Below the pieces are notes generated by a model that was not told the DNA's origin, searched no databases, and was given only the letters and a program-made list of their open reading frames with translations. From an uncultured Bacteroidaceae bacterium (GTDB lineage Bacteria > Bacteroidota > Bacteroidia > Bacteroidales > Bacteroidaceae): a DNA stretch of 64,000 nt. Location of the stretch: positions 43,730 to 107,729 of the forward strand of contig CAJOLZ010000017.1 in NCBI GenBank assembly GCA_905235575.1, read 5' to 3'. This document shows positions 45,660 to 53,586 of the stretch, piece after piece. Both the position numbers and the translations under genes were made by a program. Numbering within the stretch: the first letter of the stretch is position 1; the number at the start of each line of letters is the position of its first letter.

Positions 45660-46452
45660 AGGCATGCCCTTAATCACGATAGCCACCGTGACGTATAACG
45701 CGGCGGCAACACTGGAGCGTACGCTGCAGAGTGTGGCGGCGCAGGACTATCCGCGCATCGAACATCTGATTGTGGACGGGAGGTCGACCGACGGCACATT
45801 GAGCCTCATACGGCAAGCTGTCTCGGAGTTACGTTCTCCCTTGGGCGCGGCTTATCAGATTCGTCTTTTCAGCGAGTACGATGACGGTCTCTACGACGCC
45901 ATGAACAAGGCGCTGCGGCTGGCGGCTGGCGACTATATCGTTTTCCTGAACGCCGGCGACAAGTTGCATTCGCCATCCACCATCTCGCAGGTGGTGGAGG
46001 CCTTGGCGTGGAAAAAGAACGACGGACGCAATGCGGCGGTGGCCTACGGAGAGACAGACCTGGTGGACGACGAGGGACGCTTTGTACGCCATCGCAGGCT
46101 GCAGACACCCGAGGTGCTCTCGTGGCAGTCGTTCCGCAGCGGTATGCTGGTGTGCCATCAGAGTTTTTATGTGCGAATCGACTTGGCGCGTGCCGAGCAA
46201 TATAACATGGACTACCGCTTCTCGGCCGATTACGACTGGTGTATCCGCGTGATGAAGCGTGCCGAGCGACGCCGACTGGCCTTGGTGAACACGCATCAGG
46301 TGCTCACCGATTATCTGAACGAGGGCATAACGACTAAGAATCATCGGCGCTCGCTCATGGAGCGTCTGCGGCTGATGGCCCATCACTACGGCTGGCCGAC
46401 AGCCATCAGACAGCACCTGTGGTTTGTGGTGCGTACCGTAGTGAAGCGCTAA
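45649..46452 (+). CDS. Glycosyltransferase family 2 protein
   Basis: The 267-aa protein (MNLEGMPLITIATVTYNAAA) has IEHLIVDGRSTDGTLSLI, EYDDGLYDAMNKAL, GDYIVFLNAGDKLHSP and NMDYRFSADYDWCIRVMK, as in the WcaE/WcaA-like group. I take ATG 45649, which overlaps the upstream stop by 11 bp; ATG 45664 is an in-frame alternative. With the upstream GT4 it forms a two-gene surface-glycan unit that ends at array 9. Donor and acceptor are unknown. Confidence 0.86.
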   Translation: MNLEGMPLITIATVTYNAAATLERTLQSVAAQDYPRIEHLIVDGRSTDGTLSLIRQAVSELRSPLGAAYQIRLFSEYDDGLYDAMNKALRLAAGDYIVFLNAGDKLHSPSTISQVVEALAWKKNDGRNAAVAYGETDLVDDEGRFVRHRRLQTPEVLSWQSFRSGMLVCHQSFYVRIDLARAEQYNMDYRFSADYDWCIRVMKRAERRRLALVNTHQVLTDYLNEGITTKNHRRSLMERLRLMAHHYGWPTAIRQHLWFVVRTVVKR

Positions 46453-46481
46453 GACATTTATCTTCCCGATAACACGAAAAA

Positions 46482-46561
46482 CGCAACGTGCTGCGATGGC
46501 TGTCGCACCACGTTGCGAAGCCCGTCGCACCGTGGTGCGTTTTGTGCAGCACCGTGGTGCG
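46482..46561. repeat. 22-bp palindromic intergenic array 9 (80 bp, 4 units)
   Basis: Cores ACGTGC, CCACGT, CCGTGG and CCGTGG; the last unit begins AGCA. Spacers are ATGGCTGT, AAGCCCGT and TTTTGTGC. GAAAAA precedes. It lies between convergent genes, where no ordinary terminator was seen. Confidence 0.9.
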
Positions 46562-46597
46562 TCATCGCACGTGTAAGTTCTGTCGTTTCTTTTCGCC

Positions 46598-47560
46598 TTA
46601 GGATTTCTTCAGCCAAAGCAGTGGACCGAGGAAGAGCACGTAGCCCAGGAAAATGACTCCCACCGTGGGCCACGGAGCCAGGGTGGAGTAGTGCAGCACG
46701 GGCATGTAGACGAGGGCGTGGGCCACCAGAAGGGTCATGGTGCGCGCACCGAGGTACGTGAAGGGACGCACTCCTATACGGCGGCGGTTCAAAAAGGCAT
46801 CCAGCCAGCGGCACAGGTTGTTGAAACTGACGATGCCGCAGTAGGCGAAGACTGGCCACAGGAGATAATGTCCCGTGAGAAGTATGTTCCGGTGGTGTCC
46901 CACGATGGAACATCCCAGTAAGAGAAACACGATGTATCCGGCCATGCAGGCGGCACAGACATAACGGTTTTGCTCGAAACGGCCAAGGCTTCGGCCCAAC
47001 ATGAAAAACGCAATTCCCATAGCTATGTTCGGGACATAGAAAGGTATCGAGGGGTTGTTCAGCAGATGGGCAAGAAATCCGATGGCAATGCCCACGACAG
47101 CACTCACGAGGGGCGGGACAGACCAACGGAGCAGGGCGTTGGAAAAGATGCGAACGAAGAACAGCGTGAGCACAAACCAGACGGGAACATTCGAGGGGAT
47201 GTAACCGTAGATACTGAATGTGCGCAGCGGCTCAACCACGCAATTCTGCCATGTGAAAGTGCCATCGATGGCCTGCATCGTCAGATGAACCAAATAACCG
47301 ATGGCAGTCCATAAGATGAAGGGTATGAGTAACTTCCGCGTGTCCTTTGCAAGACGTTCGCGAGGCGAAAGGACCTCGAAGAACTGCCCCGAACGATAGA
47401 AAAACCATGGCATCGAGAACGTCAGAAACGGCAATGCAACACGTGCATCGACCTCGCCGAAAACCTTGCTCCCGTTCATGGCATGGAACGACATAATCCA
47501 CAGAATCAGAATGCCGGCAGCCATGTCGACAGACGAGATTCTCACTTGCTGGTTACTCAT
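46598..47560 (-). CDS. Acyltransferase 3 family membrane protein
   Basis: The 320-aa protein has about nine to ten hydrophobic segments. Near the N-terminus it carries the family pattern ISSVDMAAGILILWIMSFHAMNG, with the His that is usually catalytic in acyltransferase 3 proteins, followed by FFYRSGQFF. These enzymes O-acetylate or otherwise acylate surface polysaccharides at the inner membrane. It follows YfhO after 57 bp on the same strand, and glycosyltransferases lie on the other side, consistent with glycan decoration. Confidence 0.82.
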   Translation of the reverse strand: MSNQQVRISSVDMAAGILILWIMSFHAMNGSKVFGEVDARVALPFLTFSMPWFFYRSGQFFEVLSPRERLAKDTRKLLIPFILWTAIGYLVHLTMQAIDGTFTWQNCVVEPLRTFSIYGYIPSNVPVWFVLTLFFVRIFSNALLRWSVPPLVSAVVGIAIGFLAHLLNNPSIPFYVPNIAMGIAFFMLGRSLGRFEQNRYVCAACMAGYIVFLLLGCSIVGHHRNILLTGHYLLWPVFAYCGIVSFNNLCRWLDAFLNRRRIGVRPFTYLGARTMTLLVAHALVYMPVLHYSTLAPWPTVGVIFLGYVLFLGPLLWLKKS

Positions 47561-47617
47561 GTCGTTTCGCTGGATTTATTGTTGTTTTATGCATCTATGC
47601 TTCCGACGTAGCGCAGG

Positions 47618-50161
47618 CTATTTCCTGCGTTTCCGTATTTCGCTCACGACGAGCCACAGCAGGAACAGTGCCAGGATGGCCAGTGCGGTGTAGGCCACAG
47701 CCTCGGTGGTGTGTACCGTCTGCGGGTCGAATGTCATGACGATTTCGTGTTTTCCGGCCGGCACACGAATGGCTCGCAGTACGTAGTTGGCACGGGCGAT
47801 GGGCGTCTCTTCGCCGTCAATGGTGCATCGCCACCCGGGATAATATATTTCGCTGAAGACCACTATGCCTCCCTGTTGGCTCTCCACTTGATATGCGAGG
47901 CTGTTGGCTTCGTATGCGGTGAGTGTCACGTTGGCTGTGCTGTCTGTGGTGGCGTTGGCTTCGCCGAGCACATCGCTGAAGCGTTTGTCAGCCACGGCAG
48001 TGTGGCGCGGCGCAATGTTGTGCAGCTCGGCAATCTCGGCATCGGCATCGTCCACATATTTCACCTCGTTCACAAACCAGGCGTTGCCATAGGCGTAAGG
48101 GTTCTGTACGGCCACATGTTTGCCCTCCTTTTGTTTCAGGATTACGTATCGGGTGTTGAGCATGTTGAGTGCGGCGAAGAGACTGTCACCGTTGACTTGT
48201 GCGAAATTCCCGCCTGTCAGTGATGCGGCCTGCATGACGTTCTGCATCTCACCGTGCAGGTGTTCCTCGATGAGCTCCTGATAGCGGCGCAGTTTGGCTG
48301 CATGATAGCCTCCGATACTCTTGTGGTAGAACGAAGTTGTATTGTCGTTGAAAGTATTCAGCGAGAGGTTCAGCACACGATAATACATCGTGGGGTCGGT
48401 CAGAATCATATCATCGGCGATGGTCTTCACGTAGGTCTGCTCGTTGCTGCGTGGTCTGGTGAAGAGTCCGTCGTTCAGATAGCGCTTGTTCACACCCCAC
48501 ATGTCCACCAGGCAGAGCAGTGTGACGGCTGCCACCATAGCCTTGGCTTGTATCTTGTGCCAGCGGAAAAGCAGCAACAGGACGGTGCCGATGCCGATGA
48601 TGATGAAGCTGCGGAGTGCGTCGGACGTGAGCATGGCGCGGTGCATCTCGTTGATGTTGGTTATGATGCCGCTCATCATCTCCTGCGGAATATAGCCTGC
48701 TTCGACATATTGCTTCATGCTGCTCATGTCGAACGACGAAAGGTAAGTGCCGAAGAATATGTCGGGTGTGAGCCAGAAGAGTAGTGCCACGCCACCGGTG
48801 AGTGCAAAGGCCACAGCAATGTAACGTCCGCTTAGCAGACTGTCTTTCTTCCTGTTGAGGCATTCGGGTTCGTCCACCATCTTCTTCAGTGCCATCATGG
48901 CCAGCAAGGGGATGGTGAATTCGGCGATGACCAGAATGGATGCCACGGTGCGGAACTTGTCGTACATCGGCACGTAGTCGAGGAAGAAATCGGTGAAGCC
49001 CATGAAGTTCTTACCCCATGACAGCAGTATGCTGAGCACCGTGGCAGCCAGCATACACCACTTCATGGGGCCTTTCACGATGAAGAGGCCAAGCACGAAA
49101 AGCATCAGCACAAAGGCACCCACATAGACGGGGCCGCTCGTGCCGGGCTGTTCGCCGAAGTATTGCGTGAAGGCACCATAGATGGGCGTGTACATCTGGT
49201 TGGCGTGTTTCATGGCCGTCTTGCTGCTGGACAGCGCCTGCGAGGCTCCGCCTTTCGTGTTGGGCACCAGCAGTGTCCATGTCTCGCCTATGCCGTAGCT
49301 CCAGGCCGTGATGTAGCTGCGTTCCAATCCGCTGTTCGTCTGGTCGGCCGGGTCTTTGGTCTTCTGCGTCAGTTCGCTCTTTCCGCGCATGCTCTCCTTG
49401 CTATATTCCCACGTGTGATAGAGGTTGCTCAGGTTGATGCATACGCCCAGTGTGCCGCCGACGGCAAAGGCTGCCATTGCCTTCACCCACCTCATGAGAG
49501 CCTTTGTGCGCACCGCTTCGATGAGCCATGCCAGTGCCATGAAGCCGATGACGAACAGGAAATAGTAGGTCATCTGGACATGGTTCGACACAATCTGCAG
49601 CGCGGTGAAGATGCCCGACACCACGATGCCCCACAGATAGCGTCCGCGCCAGCACAGCACCATGCCGGCTATCGTGGGCGGAATGAAGCAGAGCGTGAGC
49701 AGTTTCCAGATATGTCCGGCAGCGATGATGATGAAGTAGTAGCTGGAGAAGGCCCACAGGACGGCGCCCAGGGCTGCCATCCACGTGCGGAAGTCGAAGG
49801 CGCGCAGTAGGATGTAGAAGCCCAGCAGCATCATGAAGACGTATGATGCCATCGTGGGCAGGCCCAGCTGATATACCTTTTCGAGGCGACCTAGCGTGTC
49901 GGTACTCGGATAGGAGGGGCTCATCTGATAGGTGGGCATTCCGGAGAAGAGCGTGTTGGTCCATCGTGTGCGTTCGCCGTTATGTGTGGCGCGATAGCGC
50001 TCCATTTCCACGTTGCTGCCCACAGCCGCACTGTGGTCGTTGCCCGTGAGCACCAGCCCTTCGGTTATAGGCTGCCAGAAGTAGACCACGCTGATGGCCA
50101 CAAAAAAGAGAATGGCTGCCACGTCGGGCAGAGCTTTCTGCAGATAGGTTTTCATGTTCAT
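47618..50161 (-). CDS. YfhO family large membrane protein
   Basis: The 847-aa protein has an N-terminal signal anchor (AAILFFVAISVVYFW) and a dozen or more hydrophobic segments. The motifs TNTLFSGMPTYQ and VYVGAFVLMLFVLGLF lie in the membrane part, and a large periplasmic C-terminal part (YYPGWRCTIDGEETPI) precedes a final helix. This layout matches Bacteroidetes YfhO proteins, GT-C-like transferases. The Gram-positive homologue glycosylates lipoteichoic acid; the substrate here is unknown. The start ATG 50161 could also be 50155. An rpsO terminator sits just upstream, so it has its own promoter that I could not place. Confidence 0.85.
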   Translation of the reverse strand: MNMKTYLQKALPDVAAILFFVAISVVYFWQPITEGLVLTGNDHSAAVGSNVEMERYRATHNGERTRWTNTLFSGMPTYQMSPSYPSTDTLGRLEKVYQLGLPTMASYVFMMLLGFYILLRAFDFRTWMAALGAVLWAFSSYYFIIIAAGHIWKLLTLCFIPPTIAGMVLCWRGRYLWGIVVSGIFTALQIVSNHVQMTYYFLFVIGFMALAWLIEAVRTKALMRWVKAMAAFAVGGTLGVCINLSNLYHTWEYSKESMRGKSELTQKTKDPADQTNSGLERSYITAWSYGIGETWTLLVPNTKGGASQALSSSKTAMKHANQMYTPIYGAFTQYFGEQPGTSGPVYVGAFVLMLFVLGLFIVKGPMKWCMLAATVLSILLSWGKNFMGFTDFFLDYVPMYDKFRTVASILVIAEFTIPLLAMMALKKMVDEPECLNRKKDSLLSGRYIAVAFALTGGVALLFWLTPDIFFGTYLSSFDMSSMKQYVEAGYIPQEMMSGIITNINEMHRAMLTSDALRSFIIIGIGTVLLLLFRWHKIQAKAMVAAVTLLCLVDMWGVNKRYLNDGLFTRPRSNEQTYVKTIADDMILTDPTMYYRVLNLSLNTFNDNTTSFYHKSIGGYHAAKLRRYQELIEEHLHGEMQNVMQAASLTGGNFAQVNGDSLFAALNMLNTRYVILKQKEGKHVAVQNPYAYGNAWFVNEVKYVDDADAEIAELHNIAPRHTAVADKRFSDVLGEANATTDSTANVTLTAYEANSLAYQVESQQGGIVVFSEIYYPGWRCTIDGEETPIARANYVLRAIRVPAGKHEIVMTFDPQTVHTTEAVAYTALAILALFLLWLVVSEIRKRRK

Positions 50162-50189
50162 AATTCAGAAAGGGTGTGAGGTTCGGCTT

Positions 50190-50234
50190 AAAAAAGCAAC
50201 TCCCCGCCTTTGCGGGGCGGGGCGAGGAGTTCGG
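50190..50234 (-). terminator. rpsO terminator
   Basis: CCCCGC (50202-50207) pairs with GCGGGG (50212-50217). On the minus strand the hairpin is followed by AGTTGC and a T6 run (50195-50190). An alternative longer pairing with the GGGGCGAGGAGTT stretch is possible. Confidence 0.7.
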
Positions 50235-50293
50235 ATTGCTTGTACATGTTTCGCTTCGTAGCGGAAGGGCGTAGCAAGCGCAGTGTCTTTCGA

Positions 50294-50563
50294 TTACTTG
50301 CGCAGGCCGAGCGCCTTCACGATGGCACGGTAGCGGTTGATGTCGCGAGACTTCAGGTAGTTGAGCAGGCTGCGGCGCTTTCCAACCAGACCCGTCAGCG
50401 CGCGCTCCGTGCTGTGGTCCTTGCGGTTCTGCTTCATGTGCTCGGTCAGATGCTTGATGCGGTGTGTGAACAGCGCAATCTGGCTCTCGGCGCTACCGGT
50501 GTCGGTGGCACCCTGACCATACTGTGCGAAAATCTCGGCTTTCTTAGCTGAATCCAAATACAT
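50294..50563 (-). CDS. rpsO: 30S ribosomal protein S15
   Basis: The 89-aa protein is full length (MYLDSAKKAEIFAQYGQGAT). It has TGSAESQIALFTHRIKHLTEHMK, DHSTERALTGLVGKRRSLLNYL and KSRDINRYRAIVKALGLRK, all matching S15. It binds the central domain of 16S rRNA early in 30S assembly. It is monocistronic here: a promoter upstream, a terminator downstream. The leader of about 70 nt was not seen to contain a clear S15 autoregulatory pseudoknot. Confidence 0.98.
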   Translation of the reverse strand: MYLDSAKKAEIFAQYGQGATDTGSAESQIALFTHRIKHLTEHMKQNRKDHSTERALTGLVGKRRSLLNYLKSRDINRYRAIVKALGLRK

Positions 50564-50639
50564 AATTTTGTATTGATTTTAGTGAAACTTGTTTGTCGGA
50601 CAGCAACCTCTCTCTCGGCACTGTTTCGCAAATGCGCCG

Positions 50640-50670
50640 CAAAGATACAAACTTTTTCTGAATCTGCAAG
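50640..50670 (-). promoter_or_regulatory. rpsO promoter
   Basis: On the minus strand, TATCTTTG (50647-50640) has CTTG (50670-50667) 19 bp upstream. The predicted leader is about 70 nt. Confidence 0.68.
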
Positions 50671-50725
50671 TCTTTCAGGCTGAAAAAATGGGTCTACGGA
50701 TGTTACGAGTCGTTCTGCGTTCTGA

Positions 50726-50805
50726 TGCACCACGTTTTTACGCTTGTCGCACCACGCTGCGAAGGCCGTCGCACCACGTTGCGTTGCCTGTCGCACCACG
50801 GTGCG
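50726..50805. repeat. 22-bp palindromic intergenic array 10 (80 bp, 4 units)
   Basis: A first unit of the T-run variant (TGCACCACGTTTTT) is followed by cores CCACGC, CCACGT and CCACGG. Spacers are ACGCTTGT, AAGGCCGT and TTGCCTGT. TTTTT follows. It lies between two minus-strand genes. Confidence 0.92.
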
Positions 50806-50847
50806 TTTTTCCGAGGTGCTTTCGGTCGGGACGGTTGGGCCTTGTGC

Positions 50848-51288
50848 CTACTCCTCCAAGCGCCCCTCGTAGCCGATGGCATCGGCGTTGCTCGGTGTCA
50901 TCCGTATGTCGGTTATCCCGTTGGGATAGACCGTCAGGCGGAAGAAATATGCGACGATGCCTTTGCGGCAGGCGAAGGTCAGTACGGGCCGTCCGCGGCG
51001 GTCACGCGATGTGTGCAGTTGCTCGATGGGTTTCTCGAAATTCAGGCCGTTCGTGTCTGGGTCGGGGATATAGGCCACGCCCAGATAGGGCAGATGGGCG
51101 CGCACCGTGTCATTCGATATGGCGAGCGAGTATCCGCTGGACACCGGACGCGGACTCCAGCGCAGCGGAATCATGTGTTCCACTTCCACCTTGAAGTCGG
51201 TGGGGTCGAACGGAGTGGATGTCGGGCTTTTCTCCTGCGAAATGGCTGCGAGGCTCCATGCGGCAAGCAGCAGTGCGATGTATCTCAT
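50848..51288 (-). CDS. DUF4251-type small exported protein
   Basis: The 146-aa protein has a signal peptide (MRYIALLLAAWSLAAISQE). The mature part shows VSSGYSLAISNDTVRAHLPY and NGITDIRMTPSNADAIGYEG, which fits my memory of DUF4251, a Bacteroidetes family of unknown function. The conserved core is a small beta-rich domain. It lies upstream of rpsO on the same strand but is separated from it by array 10 and the rpsO promoter. Confidence 0.72.
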   Translation of the reverse strand: MRYIALLLAAWSLAAISQEKSPTSTPFDPTDFKVEVEHMIPLRWSPRPVSSGYSLAISNDTVRAHLPYLGVAYIPDPDTNGLNFEKPIEQLHTSRDRRGRPVLTFACRKGIVAYFFRLTVYPNGITDIRMTPSNADAIGYEGRLEE

Positions 51289-51426
51289 GTGTATGTTCCT
51301 TTTATGAGATTAACGTTCGGCGAGCCTGTTTTAGTATATCAGCATGTCCGCGAGCGTGTTTTTTATTTCTACGACCGATTCGGACTGTTACTTTTCAGCG
51401 TGTCTGGCAAATTCTCGTTCAAAGGC

Positions 51427-51458
51427 TTGGCTATATTCGCGCTTTTTGTGTATTTTTG
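51427..51458 (+). promoter_or_regulatory. Promoter of the basic secretory protein gene
   Basis: TTGG (51427-51430) and TATTTTTG (51451-51458) are separated by 20 bp. Transcription would start near 51465, downstream of the ORF-track start 51344. Confidence 0.65.
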
Positions 51459-51490
51459 TAACGCAAATCATAATTTTAATGACCTGTAAA

Positions 51491-52300
51491 ATGAAAAAAA
51501 TCCTTTGTCTCGTGTTGCTGGCAGGTCTGACGCTCACAGCCTCAGCACAACTGAAGAACAACAAGTATCACGCCCCCATCAAGTTGGAGAAGAAATGGAA
51601 AAAGTACAATCCTGGTGAGGTTGTCTTCCGCGACCGCTCGCCGGAATCGGAGGGCTCGAAGATCTATCACGACATCATTTCCGACCCTACGCCCTACATT
51701 CAGGAGAACGCGCGCCGTGTGCTCCAGACACTCTATTTCGGTCCCAAGGACAAGAACATTCCCAAGCTGTCGCGCATCTTCTACACCATCGAGGATTATA
51801 ACGGCATCAGTGAGAAATCGGGTGGTGGCGACCGAGTGGCCATCCGATACAGCACTAGATGGGTTGAGCAATGTTTCGCCAATCGCGACACCATGCGCGT
51901 CGACTACGAAACGCGCGGTGTGCTCTACCACGAACTGACGCATGCCTATCAGCTTGAACCCAAGAACTGCGGCTCGTATGGCGACGGCGGCGAGTTCTGG
52001 TGTTTCATCGAGGGCATGGCCGATGCAGTACGTCTGGCCTGCGGATGCTTCGAGCAGGACTTCCACTCGAAAGACCGTCCACGTGGCGATTCTTGGCGTC
52101 AGGGTTATCGTGTCGCAGGCTACTTCCTCTACTGGCTGCAGCTCAATAAGGACAAGAACTTCCTGCGCAAGTTCAACCGTTCGGCTGCCGAGCTGGAGAC
52201 ATGGTCGTGGGATGCTGCCATGAAGCATGTGCTGGGTGACAAGCCCGAAAACGGCGTGGAAGAGCTCTGGAAGGAATATCGTGCAGCGATAGGAGACTAA
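51491..52300 (+). CDS. Basic secretory protein family peptidase (putative metalloprotease)
   Basis: From ATG 51491 the protein is 269 aa with a signal peptide (MKKILCLVLLAGLTLTASAQ). The zinc-peptidase motif YHELTHAYQLEP (His147, Glu148, His151) is followed about 25 residues later by FIEGMADAVRLACG, which supplies the third ligand region. This matches the plant basic-secretory-protein family (BSP), also found in Bacteroidetes. The gluzincin-like active site suggests an extracytoplasmic protease, though activity in bacterial members is little known. A strong terminator follows. Confidence 0.87.
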   Translation: MKKILCLVLLAGLTLTASAQLKNNKYHAPIKLEKKWKKYNPGEVVFRDRSPESEGSKIYHDIISDPTPYIQENARRVLQTLYFGPKDKNIPKLSRIFYTIEDYNGISEKSGGGDRVAIRYSTRWVEQCFANRDTMRVDYETRGVLYHELTHAYQLEPKNCGSYGDGGEFWCFIEGMADAVRLACGCFEQDFHSKDRPRGDSWRQGYRVAGYFLYWLQLNKDKNFLRKFNRSAAELETWSWDAAMKHVLGDKPENGVEELWKEYRAAIGD

Positions 52301-52313
52301 TACAACGTCACGC

Positions 52314-52363
52314 AAAAGGCTCCTGAAATACCCCGGTATTGGGTGTATCTCAGGAGCCTTTTT
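52314..52363. terminator. Bidirectional terminator between the BSP and DUF554 genes
   Basis: AAAAGGCTCCTGA (52314-52326) is perfectly complementary to TCAGGAGCCTTTT (52350-52362), with inner ATACCCC/GGGTGTAT pairing. It serves two convergent genes. Confidence 0.9.
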
Positions 52364-52393
52364 GTATGTCTTCGGCAGTGTAACGAAGGCGAA

Positions 52394-53101
52394 TCAGATG
52401 CCCAGAAGCCCTTTGAAGAGGAAAAACACCACGGGCACAAAAAGCGCGGGCAGCAGGTTGAGCGTCTTGCAATCCTTTATCTCCAGAATGGCCAGTCCTG
52501 AGGCAGCGATAAGCGTACCGCCCACGATGCTCATCTCGCAGAGCAGCTCGTCGGAAATGATGTTGCCGCAAAGTCGTGCAATCAAGTAGATGCTGCCTTG
52601 CCAGCAAAACAAGATGGGAGCTGCCAGCGCCATGCCGATGCCATAGGTGGCGGCCAGCACAGTGGAGGTGACGAAGTCGAGCGTGGCGTTGGTGAAGAGA
52701 AATGTATTGTCGCCCAGCAACGCACTGTTGATGGGACCCACGATGCTCAGTGTGCCGATGCAGAAGAGCAGCACCCCCGTAGATAGGCCCTGAGCCAGCG
52801 ACGGAGCCTTGTCGGCAGTGGAGTTTTCGGACGGATGTCGGTCGACCAACGCCTTGAACCGCCCGTCGAGATTCAGTATCGTGCCGATGAGACCTCCGAT
52901 GGCAAGGCTCAGTACGAAGAGCACCGGATAGTGGCTCTGCGGCATGTTGCGGCAGACGGCATTGAAGCCCAGAGCGAGCGAGGCCAGGCCCATGGCTGTG
53001 AACATCACTTTCTGGTACTGCGGCTTGATGCCGCGTTTCAGTACACTACCGATGCAACTGCCCAGCAGAATCGTTATCGTATTGGCTATGGTTCCTATCA
53101 T
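52394..53101 (-). CDS. DUF554 family membrane protein
   Basis: The 235-aa protein has about seven hydrophobic segments. It starts MIGTIANTITILLGSCIGSV, with GLASLALGFNAVC and LSLAIGGLIGTILNLDGRF, as in DUF554 (YdfK-like) proteins of unknown function. It has its own promoter at about 53.28 kb, giving a leader of about 170 nt that carries one copy of a hairpin repeat read antisense. Nothing in the context reveals a substrate. Confidence 0.85.
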   Translation of the reverse strand: MIGTIANTITILLGSCIGSVLKRGIKPQYQKVMFTAMGLASLALGFNAVCRNMPQSHYPVLFVLSLAIGGLIGTILNLDGRFKALVDRHPSENSTADKAPSLAQGLSTGVLLFCIGTLSIVGPINSALLGDNTFLFTNATLDFVTSTVLAATYGIGMALAAPILFCWQGSIYLIARLCGNIISDELLCEMSIVGGTLIAASGLAILEIKDCKTLNLLPALFVPVVFFLFKGLLGI

Positions 53102-53186
53102 GTCGAGGTTTTGATGAAGTTCAATTATGCATTATCCAAGAGGTTGACTTCGTCTTCCTCTGTTATGACTCGGCCATCCAAACAAT

Positions 53187-53242
53187 TTCTTCAACACCCA
53201 CTAACGTGGGCAGAAGCGGCAGAGCCGAGCGGATGGCGCTCG
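53187..53242. repeat. Hairpin repeat copy A
   Basis: TTCTTCAACACCC-ACTAACGT-GGGCAGAAGCGGC continuing into AGAGCCGAGCG. Copy B at 53427 matches along about 45 bp. It forms CCCAC/GTGGG and CGGC-AGA-GCCG hairpins. Confidence 0.7.
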
Positions 53243-53277
53243 CTGTTCCATCGGTTGAGGCTCCGTGGAATTGCTCG

Positions 53278-53285
53278 CAAAATTA
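53278..53285 (-). promoter_or_regulatory. -7 box of the DUF554 promoter
   Basis: TAATTTTG on the minus strand fits TAnnTTTG; the nearest TTTG (53311-53308) is 22 bp upstream, slightly long. Confidence 0.5.
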
Positions 53286-53326
53286 CAACAAATAGTCCGT
53301 CTGTCAGCAAAAAAGGATAGATTTCT

Positions 53327-53357
53327 TTTGTCAGACATTTGTTTTTTCGTAATTTTG
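53327..53357 (+). promoter_or_regulatory. Promoter of the DUF1080 lipoprotein gene
   Basis: TTTG (53327-53330) and TAATTTTG (53350-53357) are separated by 19 bp. Predicted start near 53364 gives a leader of about 220 nt. Confidence 0.68.
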
Positions 53358-53426
53358 TGGCAACAAATAGCCGTTCAGGCCTAAAAACTTCATCAATGAA
53401 AAGTTGCTCATTTTCCCATTTTGTCA

Positions 53427-53481
53427 TTCTTCAACACCCGACATTGTCGGGCAGAAGCGGCAAAGCCGAGCGCAGAGCGAA
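53427..53481. repeat. Hairpin repeat copy B
   Basis: TTCTTCAACACCC-GACATTGT-CGGGCAGAAGCGGC continuing into AAAGCCGAGCG. The first stem (CCCGAC/GTCGGG) differs from copy A on both sides in a way that preserves pairing. It lies in the leader of the DUF1080 gene. Confidence 0.7.
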
Positions 53482-53586
53482 GCAAAAAGTCTCTCGCAGT
53501 CAGGAACGGAAAGAGTTATCGGTCTCCACGACTATCGAGTATGCCTGAGAATTTATAACCCATTAACCCCAATAACAAACAAATCG

